From GCA-002840305 sp964609365 (GTDB lineage: Bacteria > Patescibacteriota > Patescibacteriia > Patescibacteriales > UBA12465): a DNA stretch of 25,510 nucleotides. How positions within the stretch are numbered: the stretch's first letter is position 1; the number at the start of each line of letters is the position of its first letter. The notes beneath the pieces are model-generated. The model was not told the origin of the DNA and ran no database searches. It saw nothing but the letters and a program-made list of their open reading frames with translations. Shown in pieces: positions 1 through 8,320 of this stretch. The stretch lies in NCBI GenBank assembly GCA_964609365.1, contig CAZSRC010000010.1, positions 1 through 25,510 of the forward strand. The letters are read 5' to 3'. Made by a program: the position numbers and the translations under genes.

Positions 1-47
1 GATAGCCAGGACCAAAACCTGGAGTCCTACCATTAGACGATCCCCGA
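1..47 (-). tRNA. tRNA-Gln (anticodon TTG), 5' part only
   Basis: Read on the minus strand, positions 47 to 1 give a 7-nt 5' acceptor strand (TCGGGGA), the TC linker, a D arm (GTC...GAC around AATGGTAG), and a 5-bp anticodon stem CCAGG/CCTGG enclosing the loop TTTTGGT. The anticodon is therefore TTG (glutamine, CAA codons). The variable region CTATC is the last part visible; the T arm and 3' acceptor strand lie off the left edge. The opening resembles bacterial tRNA-Gln genes. A matching promoter lies just upstream. Confidence 0.9.
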
Positions 48-64
48 ATATTATTAATAAAAAT

Positions 65-93
65 ATAATAATCAATATTTAAAGCTAAGTCAA
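65..93 (-). promoter_or_regulatory. sigma-70-type promoter of tRNA-Gln
   Basis: On the minus strand there is a TTGACT -35 (88-93), a 17-nt spacer and a TATTAT -10 (65-70), about 18 nt before the tRNA 5' end at 47. The same two hexamers with the same spacer occur before tRNA-Ala (15511-15539). It sits right after the ftsX stop codon, so the tRNA can be transcribed independently of the operon. Confidence 0.75.
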
Positions 94-96
94 GAA

Positions 97-1008
97 CTAA
101 ATATTAGCGTATTTTTTAACAGCCAAATAACTAGCCAAAACATTAACCAATGAAATTCCTAAAAATTGCAAACCAAAAATAAGTGCAAAATTTTCTACAA
201 AATAACTAACAACATTAATACTGTAGCCGACAAAAAATACCTCTAAATATGATTGTAAAATTCCTAACAAGGGTAATGTTAAGGAAACAATTATTAAGGT
301 GGCTATTAAAGTATAAATAAAAGATGATAATAAAAATGGTGCGTAGATAAAAACATTAGAAGCGCCAACGAGTCTCATTATCTCTATTTCTCTTTTGTGA
401 GTATAAACAGCAACTTTAATAGAATTATAAATAACCAATAAACTAGTAATAACAAATATTATTATAATAAATAAACCTATTTCATCAACTCTGCTAGTTA
501 TACTATCTATTTTTTCTAATATCATTCTATTGTCATTAAAGTCTCTAGATTCAATAATATTACTATCTAAAGATTTTAATTCCTCTATTAAATCAGCAAC
601 TGAATTAACATCCCTTGGTGATATAACCAAACTAGGTGATAAAGGATTTTTACCCAGCTCTAATAATGCTTGTAAAATTTCTGGATTATTTTCATTTTTT
701 TCCCTAAAAGAATCTAATGCTTCTTGTTTGGAAATATATCTAACGGACTTAACTTTATCTAGAGCGCTTACCCTAAGCCTTAAATCAAAAATATCGCTTT
801 CCAGGGCATCTGACTTAACATAAAGACTTAAGTCAACTTTCTCCTTTATGGCATCAACAGCATTGTCACTAATTGCTCTGGTTAATATTAAAGTATTTAT
901 AGAGAACATGGCCAATATTATAATGGTAATGGTTACAATTGAAAGCCAAATATTGCGACTAATATCTTGTAAACTAAATTTTAATACTCTTAATAATGAT
1001 AATAACAT
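97..1008 (-). CDS. ftsX: Cell division protein FtsX
   Basis: 303-residue membrane subunit of the FtsEX complex, which couples cytoplasmic ATP hydrolysis at the divisome to activation of cell-wall hydrolases outside the membrane. The sequence shows one N-terminal membrane segment (about residues 20-45), an extracytoplasmic domain of about 130 residues (about 50-170), and three C-terminal membrane segments (about 175-200, 220-255 and 265-297). The motif KREIEIMRLVGAS after the second segment is typical of the FtsX/MacB permease fold. Length is normal for the family. It is the last gene of a seven-gene operon, 10 nt after ftsE, which supplies its ATPase partner. The start is an ATG with no obvious Shine-Dalgarno site, as for most genes here. 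Stop codon is TAG. Confidence 0.95.
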   Translation of the reverse strand: MLLSLLRVLKFSLQDISRNIWLSIVTITIIILAMFSINTLILTRAISDNAVDAIKEKVDLSLYVKSDALESDIFDLRLRVSALDKVKSVRYISKQEALDSFREKNENNPEILQALLELGKNPLSPSLVISPRDVNSVADLIEELKSLDSNIIESRDFNDNRMILEKIDSITSRVDEIGLFIIIIFVITSLLVIYNSIKVAVYTHKREIEIMRLVGASNVFIYAPFLLSSFIYTLIATLIIVSLTLPLLGILQSYLEVFFVGYSINVVSYFVENFALIFGLQFLGISLVNVLASYLAVKKYANI

Positions 1009-1018
1009 ATTTTAAAAA

Positions 1019-1699
1019 TTAAATAACATATTTTCCATTTTTTTTATCACTAACAATTTTTCCAGCATCCATAGTAACAACTCTTTTATTTAAACGATTA
1101 ACTATATCCCTGTTGTGCGTAACTAATATAACAGTTGTACCAAAATTGTTTATTTTTAATAATAAATCTATAACATCATTAGCATTTAAGGCATCTAGAT
1201 TTCCTGTTGGCTCATCAGCCAATAATATTTTTGGTTGATGAACAAGTGCTCTGGCTATAGCAGCTCTTTGTTGCTCACCACCAGAAACCTCTCCGGGATA
1301 TCTATCCATTTTATTTTGCAGACCAACTATTTTCATCACCCCAGAAACAATTTTATTTATTTTAGATTGATTCTTGCCACACACCTCTAGAGCAAAAGAA
1401 ACATTTTCTTTTAAGGTTTTTTTAGGTAGCAACTTAAAATCTTGAAAAATAACACCAATTTGCCTCCTTAAATAAGGAACTTCATTTTTGCCAATTTTAG
1501 TAATATCCCAATCTCCTACAAAAACTTTTCCAGAATTTGCAAGCTCTTCACCAATTAAAATTTTTACTAGACTTGTTTTACCTGTTCCAGACTGACCAAC
1601 AATAGAAACAAATTCTCCAGCCTCAATTTCCAAATTTACATTTTCTAATATTTGTATTTTATTTTTATAAGCTTTATTAACTCCAATAAGTTTAATCAT
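1019..1699 (-). CDS. ftsE: Cell division ATP-binding protein FtsE
   Basis: 226-residue ABC-type ATPase that pairs with FtsX at the cytoplasmic face of the division site. All key motifs are present: Walker A GQSGTGKTS (35-43), Q-loop around IFQDF (84-88), signature VSGGEQQR (138-145), Walker B ILLADE (158-163) followed by the D-loop GNLD, and the switch His195 in LVTHN. The length matches the family. The gene is 10 nt before ftsX and 10 nt after the RlpA-like/carboxypeptidase gene. Placing a cell-wall enzyme directly upstream of ftsEX fits the known role of FtsEX in controlling hydrolases. The small neighbour gaps indicate one transcript from the promoter at 7487-7515. Confidence 0.96.
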   Translation of the reverse strand: MIKLIGVNKAYKNKIQILENVNLEIEAGEFVSIVGQSGTGKTSLVKILIGEELANSGKVFVGDWDITKIGKNEVPYLRRQIGVIFQDFKLLPKKTLKENVSFALEVCGKNQSKINKIVSGVMKIVGLQNKMDRYPGEVSGGEQQRAAIARALVHQPKILLADEPTGNLDALNANDVIDLLLKINNFGTTVILVTHNRDIVNRLNKRVVTMDAGKIVSDKKNGKYVI

Positions 1700-1709
1700 A
1701 AAAAACTAA

Positions 1710-3335
1710 TTAATTTTTTGTTTTATAAAAAGCATAATTAAATAAATCTAGTGTTTCTCTAAAACTATTCTCTCGAGAGCTAGCATTTAAAATAACTGCG
1801 ATAAATTTTTCTCCATTGATTTCTGCTCTTGTTATTAAACAATAACCGGAAGAATCAAGATACCCAGTCTTTGATCCAATTATTTTAAAATTTTTATAAT
1901 TATTATTTAAAACCAAATCACTGCTATTATAGCGCAATTTTAAAGAGTTGTCATTTCTAGTTACAAATCGATAACTCTTGCTAACACTGGAGTCTTTAAT
2001 TAATTCCTCATTAAAAATTTTTACTGATAAAAAAGCAAGGTCCCTGGCCGATGCTATATTATTTTTATCTAAACCAGTTGGTTCATTTATTTTTACAGAA
2101 CTTGCTCCATTCTCTTTAGCCCAACTATTTATTTTTTTAATAAAATCATCTCTACTTAAACCACTTAATCTAACCAAGCTCTCAACAACATTGTTGGCAG
2201 ACCTAACCATTGCAGAATAAAGTAGATCCCTTATTGAAAGAGAATCTCCATCATTTAAACTAATTTGAGCTATTTGCCATTTAGGAAAATACTGATAATT
2301 ATATTTTTCGTCATTAGTGCTGTATTTAACTATCTCATCCATTCTATTTTTATTATTTGCCTCGTTTAAAAAAGTATATACAGAAAAAATTTTACTCAAA
2401 CTAGCTATTGGCATTGCTTGTTCAGAATTTTTTTCTAAAATAATTGACATATCACTCTCTCTTAATAAAATAGCTGAAGCTGACTCTATCTGTGGCTCAA
2501 CAAAAGAAAATCTATTAATCAGAATATTAGAATTAAAAATACCATTAGAAACTTTGAGAGGTTCTATTGAAATATTTATTAATCCATCTCTTTTGTCCGC
2601 TATTTTTTTAAAAGCTTCATAGTCTAAATCCAATATTCTATCTGGAAAAACAGACCTATCAGGGCCAAAATCATTAATCACAACATCAACAAATTTTTTA
2701 TTATCTAAATTATGAACACGTATTAATGAGCCCTTAGGAAAATCTGTTGAAGCAGAAAAGTTTCCATTTTTATATTTATACCAACTAGCCTTTCCTGTTG
2801 ATAAAATTTCTGGATAAGAAAAAATAGCGATTCTAGCAAATGGTAAATGAATTAAAGATCTTACAAATTTCTCCTTAGGAAAATCCCAAGTAGGTAAGGG
2901 CCTCCAAGCATTAAAATTTTTATCATAAAAAAATACTTGTTTTAAATTTGAGCCTAGTTGATCATAGGAAAATTGAATATAAAAAGGCTTATGATTGTCA
3001 TAGGCTAATTTATTTTTGAATTCAAATTGTAAAACAGAGCTTTCTTTTTTTAAATTCCAAGGAAGAGCGATCTCATCATCAAAAATTTCCTCAATCAAAA
3101 TCTCGGTATCCTCAGATAAAATTCCAGGTATAAGTGATAATTTTAAAACATCGTCAGATGATTTAACTGTGTAACCCTTGGCAATGGTCTCTTTATCTAA
3201 AAAAATCCTAGAAGATTTTCTTGTTCGTTTGGAATAATTTTCATCTAAATTAGAATTTGAATCCTCGGCAAGAGTTGCTGAAGCTAAAAAAATAAACAAA
3301 AAAATAAACAAAAATTTTATATAATTTCTAAACAT
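1710..3335 (-). CDS. RlpA-like barrel fused to D-alanyl-D-alanine carboxypeptidase (S11)
   Basis: 541-residue exported cell-wall enzyme with a rare architecture. Residues 1-23 form a signal peptide (hydrophobic core FLFIFLFIFLA, cleavage near ATLAE). Residues about 50-175 form a beta-rich region I do not recognise. Residues about 180-258 match the RlpA double-psi beta-barrel: GKASWYKY, SLIRVHNL, VVINDFGPD and RILDLDYEAF. Residues about 283-541 are a peptidase S11 / penicillin-binding domain with SLSK (Ser312, Lys315), SAN (379-381) and KTG (489-491), the full catalytic set. It probably removes terminal D-Ala from peptidoglycan stems. In the barrel Asp222 is kept, but the His usual in lytic RlpA proteins appears to be missing, so that half may only bind glycan. 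It is 10 nt upstream of ftsE and 11 nt after the FtsB-like gene. Confidence 0.88.
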   Translation of the reverse strand: MFRNYIKFLFIFLFIFLASATLAEDSNSNLDENYSKRTRKSSRIFLDKETIAKGYTVKSSDDVLKLSLIPGILSEDTEILIEEIFDDEIALPWNLKKESSVLQFEFKNKLAYDNHKPFYIQFSYDQLGSNLKQVFFYDKNFNAWRPLPTWDFPKEKFVRSLIHLPFARIAIFSYPEILSTGKASWYKYKNGNFSASTDFPKGSLIRVHNLDNKKFVDVVINDFGPDRSVFPDRILDLDYEAFKKIADKRDGLINISIEPLKVSNGIFNSNILINRFSFVEPQIESASAILLRESDMSIILEKNSEQAMPIASLSKIFSVYTFLNEANNKNRMDEIVKYSTNDEKYNYQYFPKWQIAQISLNDGDSLSIRDLLYSAMVRSANNVVESLVRLSGLSRDDFIKKINSWAKENGASSVKINEPTGLDKNNIASARDLAFLSVKIFNEELIKDSSVSKSYRFVTRNDNSLKLRYNSSDLVLNNNYKNFKIIGSKTGYLDSSGYCLITRAEINGEKFIAVILNASSRENSFRETLDLFNYAFYKTKN

Positions 3336-3346
3336 TATTTTTAAAA

Positions 3347-3787
3347 TTAATTTTCAAAAAAATACTTAATCCACTTTTTAAAATTAGAAATATCTTCTAA
3401 ATCTTTTTGGGAGATTGTTTGATTATCAGAAATCACTTCTTTTCTTTTAATAACTACAACATTTTCTCCCTCTTTTTGTAATCCTAAATTAATTCTAGCT
3501 CTATCCTCAACAGCCTGAGAGGAGTCTAAATAAGAAAGCAGGCCCTTTAAATCTTCGTTGGATTTTTCATATCTAATAATCTCTTCCTGTACTTTAGCAA
3601 TTTCGCTATTAAGATCTTGTCTTTTTTTATGATTTTTTAAATAAGGTATAATAATTAGAATCAAAACAACTATAATAATAAAAGAAAAACTTAATTGTTT
3701 AAAAATTTTAAGACCCTGTCCTTTAACGCTTCCTTTTTCAACGTAATTTAATTTTTCAGTTGGAGATAAATTATATTTATTTGACAT
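3347..3787 (-). CDS. FtsB/DivIC-like septum formation protein
   Basis: 146-residue bitopic membrane protein. A basic, polar N-terminus (1-28) is followed by one membrane segment (about 32-50, FSFIIIVVLILIIIPYL), a coiled coil (about 54-88, heptads with DLNSEIAKVQEEIIRYEK), and a conserved end ARINLGLQKEGENVVVI (about 97-113). That end is characteristic of the FtsB/DivIC family, whose members pair with FtsL and FtsQ/DivIB to activate septal wall synthesis. Its position before the carboxypeptidase and ftsEX supports a division role. I cannot separate FtsB from DivIC by sequence alone, so no symbol is given. The tail after residue 115 is charged and variable. Confidence 0.85.
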   Translation of the reverse strand: MSNKYNLSPTEKLNYVEKGSVKGQGLKIFKQLSFSFIIIVVLILIIIPYLKNHKKRQDLNSEIAKVQEEIIRYEKSNEDLKGLLSYLDSSQAVEDRARINLGLQKEGENVVVIKRKEVISDNQTISQKDLEDISNFKKWIKYFFEN

Positions 3788-3797
3788 AATTATATAA

Positions 3798-5363
3798 TTA
3801 ACGAGACTTAGGTGTAACCCAAAAACCCATATACTTACCGAACATTAATCTTATTTGAGCATCTAAGCAGGGTATAGCGCCAAAAATTATAATTGAAACT
3901 GGAACAAATATCCATTCAAAAAATAACTTTATAGTTCTAAAAAAGCCATAATTTTTTGGTTTTTTTGGTAATAATAAAGAAGATATAACTGCTGAAATTA
4001 ATAATCCAATCATAGAAATAGTCATCAGAGTCTGAGTTATTGTCGGTAAATTTAATGCCATTACATTTTCATTAAATCTATCGCCACCTAAAAGCATAGG
4101 CATCCAACCAACAACCGCAATGATTAAAGCTGTTGTTGCCCAAGAATGAAATCCGTATATTTGAATCCAGATATGACGCAGTGCTTTTCTTTTTTTTAAA
4201 TCACTTCTTTTCTTTATAACATTAAATACTAAATAAGGGACATTCTCACTACCCCAGGCCCATCTTCTTTGTTGCTTATATAAACTTTTTGCAGTTTTCC
4301 AAAAACTTTCATCACAAGTAGCGTCCATAGAGACGGGAAAGTATAATGGCTCTACTCGATAGTCACCATTATAATATAAAAAACAATGCCAAAAAATTCT
4401 AGAGTCCTCACTAACCATATTAGTAGCCCAAAAACCTATATCAACCAAAGCTTTAAAAGGCATTGAATGAGATGAATATGTAGCCAATTTTTCAGGTCTA
4501 ATTTGTTGCATCATTTGCCAAAAAGTATTAGATGCTGAAGAAATTCTGGCAAAAAAAGGAGCTTGCCAAACATTATTATGATAAACCGGAATTGGTTGGT
4601 AGCTTGCTCGATAAGGATTTTCCACAGTTAAAAATTTGTAACTTAGGCAGAAAAAATAATTATCAGAAGCAACGGTATCTATATCAAAAACACTAACTAA
4701 TATTTTATTATAATCCAAACCCTCTTTATCAATAATTTCTTTTTTTACTAATTTTCCTGCATAAGCCTGATTAGCGCCCTTACCCTTTAACTCCCCCTCT
4801 ATATCGGGATGAAAAGAAACAAAAAAAGTTCTAAAATAATGCGCAAACTCTTTTTCAATAATTTTTGCTTTTTCTCTAGCGCTATCCCCAACTCTTTCCT
4901 CCATAGCTAAAACAACTATCATTTTTTCACTAGGATAACCATTACTAATTAAACCATTAAAACTAGTTCTAATAACATCTAGGCTTTCATTGTAAGTTGG
5001 CAAGATAACCATATGAATAATATCAGACCAAGTCCATGATTGATTAACTAAAGAATTTTTAGAAAAATTATCCTTTTCTAGCGGTAAGTTCTTACATTTT
5101 TCAAACCAATCTATTTTTTTATTTTTTTGTAACTTCTTATACGCATTAATTAAATAAATTGCTAAAAAAATAACTAACAAAAAATAATAAATATTAAATG
5201 CAATTAAAAAATAAGCAACCCAAACAGGCGCAAAATAAGAAAAAATTATCAAAGCTAAAAGAGTTCCAAGTGATAAAAACCCAGGAAGAATTTCTAATAA
5301 TCTATAAATTTTTCTATCCCAAGCAAAAAGCTCAGTGGCTCTAGACACTTTTAAATAATCCAT
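3798..5363 (-). CDS. Membrane-bound family 2 glycosyltransferase
   Basis: 521-residue polytopic glycosyltransferase of the processive, cellulose-synthase-like GT2 type. Two N-terminal membrane segments (about 29-47 and 50-73) precede a catalytic domain opening with VILPTYNES (about 119-127). It contains DID (227-229, the metal and nucleotide-sugar site), SED (318-320, catalytic-base region) and QQRRW (364-368, the QxxRW acceptor-site motif). At least three more membrane segments follow (about 407-427, 445-465 and 482-502). Such enzymes polymerise or transfer sugars from nucleotide donors and often export the chain. The sugar cannot be deduced. It lies 6 nt downstream of the VirD4-like ATPase gene and 10 nt upstream of the FtsB-like gene, so surface polysaccharide synthesis appears co-expressed with division. 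Confidence 0.88.
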   Translation of the reverse strand: MDYLKVSRATELFAWDRKIYRLLEILPGFLSLGTLLALIIFSYFAPVWVAYFLIAFNIYYFLLVIFLAIYLINAYKKLQKNKKIDWFEKCKNLPLEKDNFSKNSLVNQSWTWSDIIHMVILPTYNESLDVIRTSFNGLISNGYPSEKMIVVLAMEERVGDSAREKAKIIEKEFAHYFRTFFVSFHPDIEGELKGKGANQAYAGKLVKKEIIDKEGLDYNKILVSVFDIDTVASDNYFFCLSYKFLTVENPYRASYQPIPVYHNNVWQAPFFARISSASNTFWQMMQQIRPEKLATYSSHSMPFKALVDIGFWATNMVSEDSRIFWHCFLYYNGDYRVEPLYFPVSMDATCDESFWKTAKSLYKQQRRWAWGSENVPYLVFNVIKKRSDLKKRKALRHIWIQIYGFHSWATTALIIAVVGWMPMLLGGDRFNENVMALNLPTITQTLMTISMIGLLISAVISSLLLPKKPKNYGFFRTIKLFFEWIFVPVSIIIFGAIPCLDAQIRLMFGKYMGFWVTPKSR

Positions 5364-5369
5364 AAAAAA

Positions 5370-7130
5370 TTAATTATCAAAAATAATATCCTCTCCCTCT
5401 TTTATTTCTATCTCCTTAGAATCCTTTTTTTCACTATCATTACTTTTTTTATTATAAAAACCAATAGGCTTAGCGCTTCTTAAATCATTTAAGCTAATAG
5501 TTTTTTCTGAGTTTATATTTTTTTCTGATGCCATAGGTTTGTCTTGCGGTATATTTCTTTCAGAGCTTATATATTTTTTAGGAGGCTCTCTTTTTATAGT
5601 ATTTTTTATATTTACTTTTTCAAATTTTTTTTCTATATTTTTTGTTTCTACTTTATTGTTTATTTCTGTGCTTTTATTTTCTGTCTTTTTTATGTTTTTA
5701 TTTTTTAAACAATCCTTACAATAAACGGGCCTAAGTCCATCGGGCTTAAAGGGCGTGACAACAGAAACATTACAAGCATCACATTTACCAGGAAAACCAT
5801 CTCCCTTTCTATCTTCAGACTTTGATCTAGCTAAATCCTTATCATTTGAATAATCTTGATGCCATCTCATAATTTTTTCTTCAACAACTTCTCTTTTTGA
5901 GGCATATTTTTGTCTAGAATATTCTATAACCTTCTCTACGTTATGCGTTCTTTCTTCTTCTGGTAGCGGTGGCAATCCTTTTGCAGAGAATGGATCAGAG
6001 GCAACTCCATCTATCATTAATTTTAAATACATTTCATATTTTGGTAAATTAACAATATCTTCTTCAGTAAAAACCGGGGTGAACTCTTTAACTAATTCTT
6101 CGGCATCAGCGGCACCAACTCTAAAAACTATAATAGTTCCCACATTACCAAAAACAGCTGGTTTAACTCTTTCATCTAACTGTTCAATATATTGATGGGC
6201 CATTATTAAATTTAGGCGATATTTTCTAGCTTCAGATAAAATATTGGCGAAACTTTCTGTAGAAAAATTTTGAAACTCATCAATATATAAATAGAAGTCT
6301 TTTCTTACGTTCTCCTCAATATCAACTCTACTCATAGCAGCTAATTGAATTTTAGTAATAATCATCGCCCCCAAAAGAGCTGAATTATCCTCTCCAATCC
6401 TACCCTTACTAAGATTCATAATTAAAATTTTGCCCTCATCCATTATTTTTCTCATCTCTATGGAAGAGTTAACTTGGCCAACTATATTTCTCATAAAAGA
6501 ATTAGACAAAAATTGACCAACCTTATTTTGAATTGGAGAAACAGCCTCAGAGGCAAATTTATCAGCATAGCTAGCAAACTCTCTTTCCCAAAAAGCCTTA
6601 ACAACTGGATCTTTAATATTGCTAATAACTTTTTTTCTATATTCTTTATCAGAAAGCATTCTGACAACCCCTAATAAAGTTGAACCAGGATAATCCAAAA
6701 TTGCTAAAATAGCATTTCTTAAAATATATTCTAATCTAGGACCCCAAGAGTCAGCCCATAATTTTTGGAAAACTCCTATTAAGCCCGATGCGACCAAATG
6801 CCTTAAATGAGGCTCAACTTGTTCAACTAAATTAAAGGCTATAGGATATTCAATATCAGAAGGATTAAAATAAACAACATCATTAATTCTATTATTAGGA
6901 ATATATTGAATTATTTTTTCTGCTAAATCACCATGAGGATCAACAACAGAAACACCTCTGCCAGCACGAATATCTTCGATGATCATATTTTCTAAAACAG
7001 TTGACTTACCCATTCCAGTTTTCCCAATTAAATACATATGACGACGACGATCATCAATTTTTATACCAAAACGACGCATTTGATTGCGAAAATTAGTTTG
7101 AGCAAAGAAAATTATATCATTATTGTTCAT
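5370..7130 (-). CDS. VirD4/TraG-like (T4SS-type) ATPase with C-terminal zinc ribbon
   Basis: 586-residue ATPase of the conjugation coupling-protein superfamily. It has Walker A GKTGMGKST (36-44), the VDPHGDL motif (63-69), Walker B YLYIDE (280-285) with the following FQNF, and a conserved MAHQYIEQL segment (310-318). Such proteins are hexameric pumps for DNA or protein. Unlike VirD4 it lacks N-terminal membrane segments, but the gene 12 nt upstream encodes a small membrane protein that may anchor it. Near the C-terminus is a zinc ribbon with Cys450, Cys453, Cys471 and Cys474, spaced CxxC-x17-CxxC, followed by about 110 residues of low-complexity Lys/Glu/Asn-rich tail. No relaxase, VirB4 or pilus gene is adjacent, so a conjugative role is not supported here and its cargo is unknown. 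Confidence 0.85.
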   Translation of the reverse strand: MNNNDIIFFAQTNFRNQMRRFGIKIDDRRRHMYLIGKTGMGKSTVLENMIIEDIRAGRGVSVVDPHGDLAEKIIQYIPNNRINDVVYFNPSDIEYPIAFNLVEQVEPHLRHLVASGLIGVFQKLWADSWGPRLEYILRNAILAILDYPGSTLLGVVRMLSDKEYRKKVISNIKDPVVKAFWEREFASYADKFASEAVSPIQNKVGQFLSNSFMRNIVGQVNSSIEMRKIMDEGKILIMNLSKGRIGEDNSALLGAMIITKIQLAAMSRVDIEENVRKDFYLYIDEFQNFSTESFANILSEARKYRLNLIMAHQYIEQLDERVKPAVFGNVGTIIVFRVGAADAEELVKEFTPVFTEEDIVNLPKYEMYLKLMIDGVASDPFSAKGLPPLPEEERTHNVEKVIEYSRQKYASKREVVEEKIMRWHQDYSNDKDLARSKSEDRKGDGFPGKCDACNVSVVTPFKPDGLRPVYCKDCLKNKNIKKTENKSTEINNKVETKNIEKKFEKVNIKNTIKREPPKKYISSERNIPQDKPMASEKNINSEKTISLNDLRSAKPIGFYNKKSNDSEKKDSKEIEIKEGEDIIFDN

Positions 7131-7142
7131 AAGTTTTAATAA

Positions 7143-7460
7143 TTATGGAAGTAGGGTTCCCTGAATTGAACCTGGATTAGAAATAATATTAAATAAATCA
7201 ACAAATTCTTGAAAAGAATAAGAAATATTTTCTAAAAAAGGTGGTAAATATATTATCGCAAAAATAAGTGGCACTAATATTAAAAAAAACTTTAACCAAG
7301 AAAAAATTTTTTGCCAAAAAACATATTTTTTTATATATTTTGTTAAATCTAAAATTTCTTGACTAATTTTTAAATTTTCCTTAATTAAATCTAATAATTC
7401 GGGATTATTATCATTAATTATACCTTCTTTTTTTTCAATAAACTCTAAATTTTTTTCCAT
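7143..7460 (-). CDS. Small single-span membrane protein, first gene of the envelope operon
   Basis: 105 residues, no family recognised. The N-terminal half is acidic, probably helical and cytoplasmic (about 1-45). A basic-aromatic stretch YVFWQKIFSWLKFF leads into one membrane segment (about 57-75, FFLILVPLIFAIIYLPPFL), followed by a short hydrophobic, possibly amphipathic end. It begins the seven-gene operon and ends 12 nt before the VirD4-like ATPase, which itself has no membrane segment. A role as its membrane anchor is an inference from this pairing only. The promoter and the ATG start (7458-7460) are well placed: -10 at 7487-7492, leaving a leader of roughly 20 nt. Confidence 0.7.
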   Translation of the reverse strand: MEKNLEFIEKKEGIINDNNPELLDLIKENLKISQEILDLTKYIKKYVFWQKIFSWLKFFLILVPLIFAIIYLPPFLENISYSFQEFVDLFNIISNPGSIQGTLLP

Positions 7461-7486
7461 ATTTTTAAAAAGATTAACTCCATATC

Positions 7487-7515
7487 ATTATATCAAAGAA
7501 ATATTTAAAAATCAA
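7487..7515 (-). promoter_or_regulatory. Promoter of the envelope/division operon (7460 to 97)
   Basis: On the minus strand: TTGATT -35 (7510-7515), 17-nt spacer, TATAAT -10 (7487-7492). TGA directly before the -10 gives an extended -10. It drives seven genes separated by only 6-12 nt. The -35 overlaps the T-rich tail of the nrdG terminator, so the two operons abut without spare sequence. Confidence 0.75.
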
Positions 7516-7542
7516 AAAGGGCTAATTATGCCCCCTCTTTTT
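7510..7542 (-). terminator. Rho-independent terminator after nrdG
   Basis: Minus-strand hairpin with a GGGC/GCCC core at 7519-7522 and 7530-7533, extended by A-T and G-T pairs over a 7-nt loop and followed by TTTTTGATTTTT. It ends the nrdR-nrdD-nrdG transcript about 27 nt after the nrdG stop. Confidence 0.75.
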
Positions 7543-7568
7543 ATAATTATTTTAAAATTAAAATAAAA

Positions 7569-8291
7569 TTAATCTCTTATTTGGCAATTTGGTACATATT
7601 TTTTTATTTTCTTCATAAACAAATCAATATCTTTTGTAGAAAAAGAATTAAAACCCTGAAAAGAATTATTAACTAGATTTGTATCAGATTTAAATTTTTG
7701 CAAAAACCATTTTTTGGCCCCAGAAATTTCCTTGGCCATTTTTTCAATATCTTCTAAACTATGGAGAGCTGGCACCAAAGTTGTTCTAAACTCATAATCA
7801 ACCTTATCTTCTATTATTAATTTAATAGATTTTTTTATTTTTTTTAAATCAGTTTTTAACCCAATAATTTTTTCATAACTATCCAGAGATGACTTTATAT
7901 CCATAGCGATATAGTCAACCAAGTTATCCTTTATTAATTCTTCTAAAATCTCTGGATTACTTCCATTTGTGTCTAGTTTTATTTTATAACCAATTTTTTT
8001 TAACTTAATTATAAAATCTTTAAGATCATTTTGAAGTGTTGGCTCCCCTCCGGATATAACAACTCCATCTAATTTTCCAAATCTTTCCTTTAAAAAAAGA
8101 AGAAGATTATCCTCTCGTAAAAGAGAACTATCTTCTTCTTTATATTCACTCTCACCCTCACCATTAGTCAGGACAAGCATAGGGTTGTAACAAAAATGGC
8201 AACGAAAATTACAAGACTGTGTAAAAACAACGGCAGCTAAACATCCAGGAAAATCTATTAAACTAAGCTTTTCAACTCCTCCAATTACCAT
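7569..8291 (-). CDS. nrdG: Anaerobic ribonucleotide reductase activating protein NrdG
   Basis: 240-residue radical-SAM enzyme that generates the glycyl radical on the class III ribonucleotide reductase. The 4Fe-4S ligands are Cys27, Cys31 and Cys34 in CNFRCHFCYNP. GGEPTLQ (about residues 80-86) is the SAM-binding glycine-rich motif, and LDTNGS lies further on. The length and the opening GGVEKLSLIDFPG fit the two-hundred-odd residue NrdG group that accompanies stand-alone NrdD, not the short E. coli-type NrdG. It is 29 nt downstream of the small glycyl-radical ORF and last in the nrd operon. Since the target glycine appears to sit on that separate small protein, this NrdG would have to act on a two-chain substrate. 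Confidence 0.93.
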   Translation of the reverse strand: MVIGGVEKLSLIDFPGCLAAVVFTQSCNFRCHFCYNPMLVLTNGEGESEYKEEDSSLLREDNLLLFLKERFGKLDGVVISGGEPTLQNDLKDFIIKLKKIGYKIKLDTNGSNPEILEELIKDNLVDYIAMDIKSSLDSYEKIIGLKTDLKKIKKSIKLIIEDKVDYEFRTTLVPALHSLEDIEKMAKEISGAKKWFLQKFKSDTNLVNNSFQGFNSFSTKDIDLFMKKIKKYVPNCQIRD

Positions 8292-8320
8292 TTTAATAAA
8301 GAAACAATAACTATAGTAAA

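Noticed and set aside
5370..7460. Integrated conjugative element
   Set aside because: Only one VirD4-like ATPase is present. There is no relaxase, integrase, VirB4, attachment site or composition shift, and the genes lie within a housekeeping division operon.
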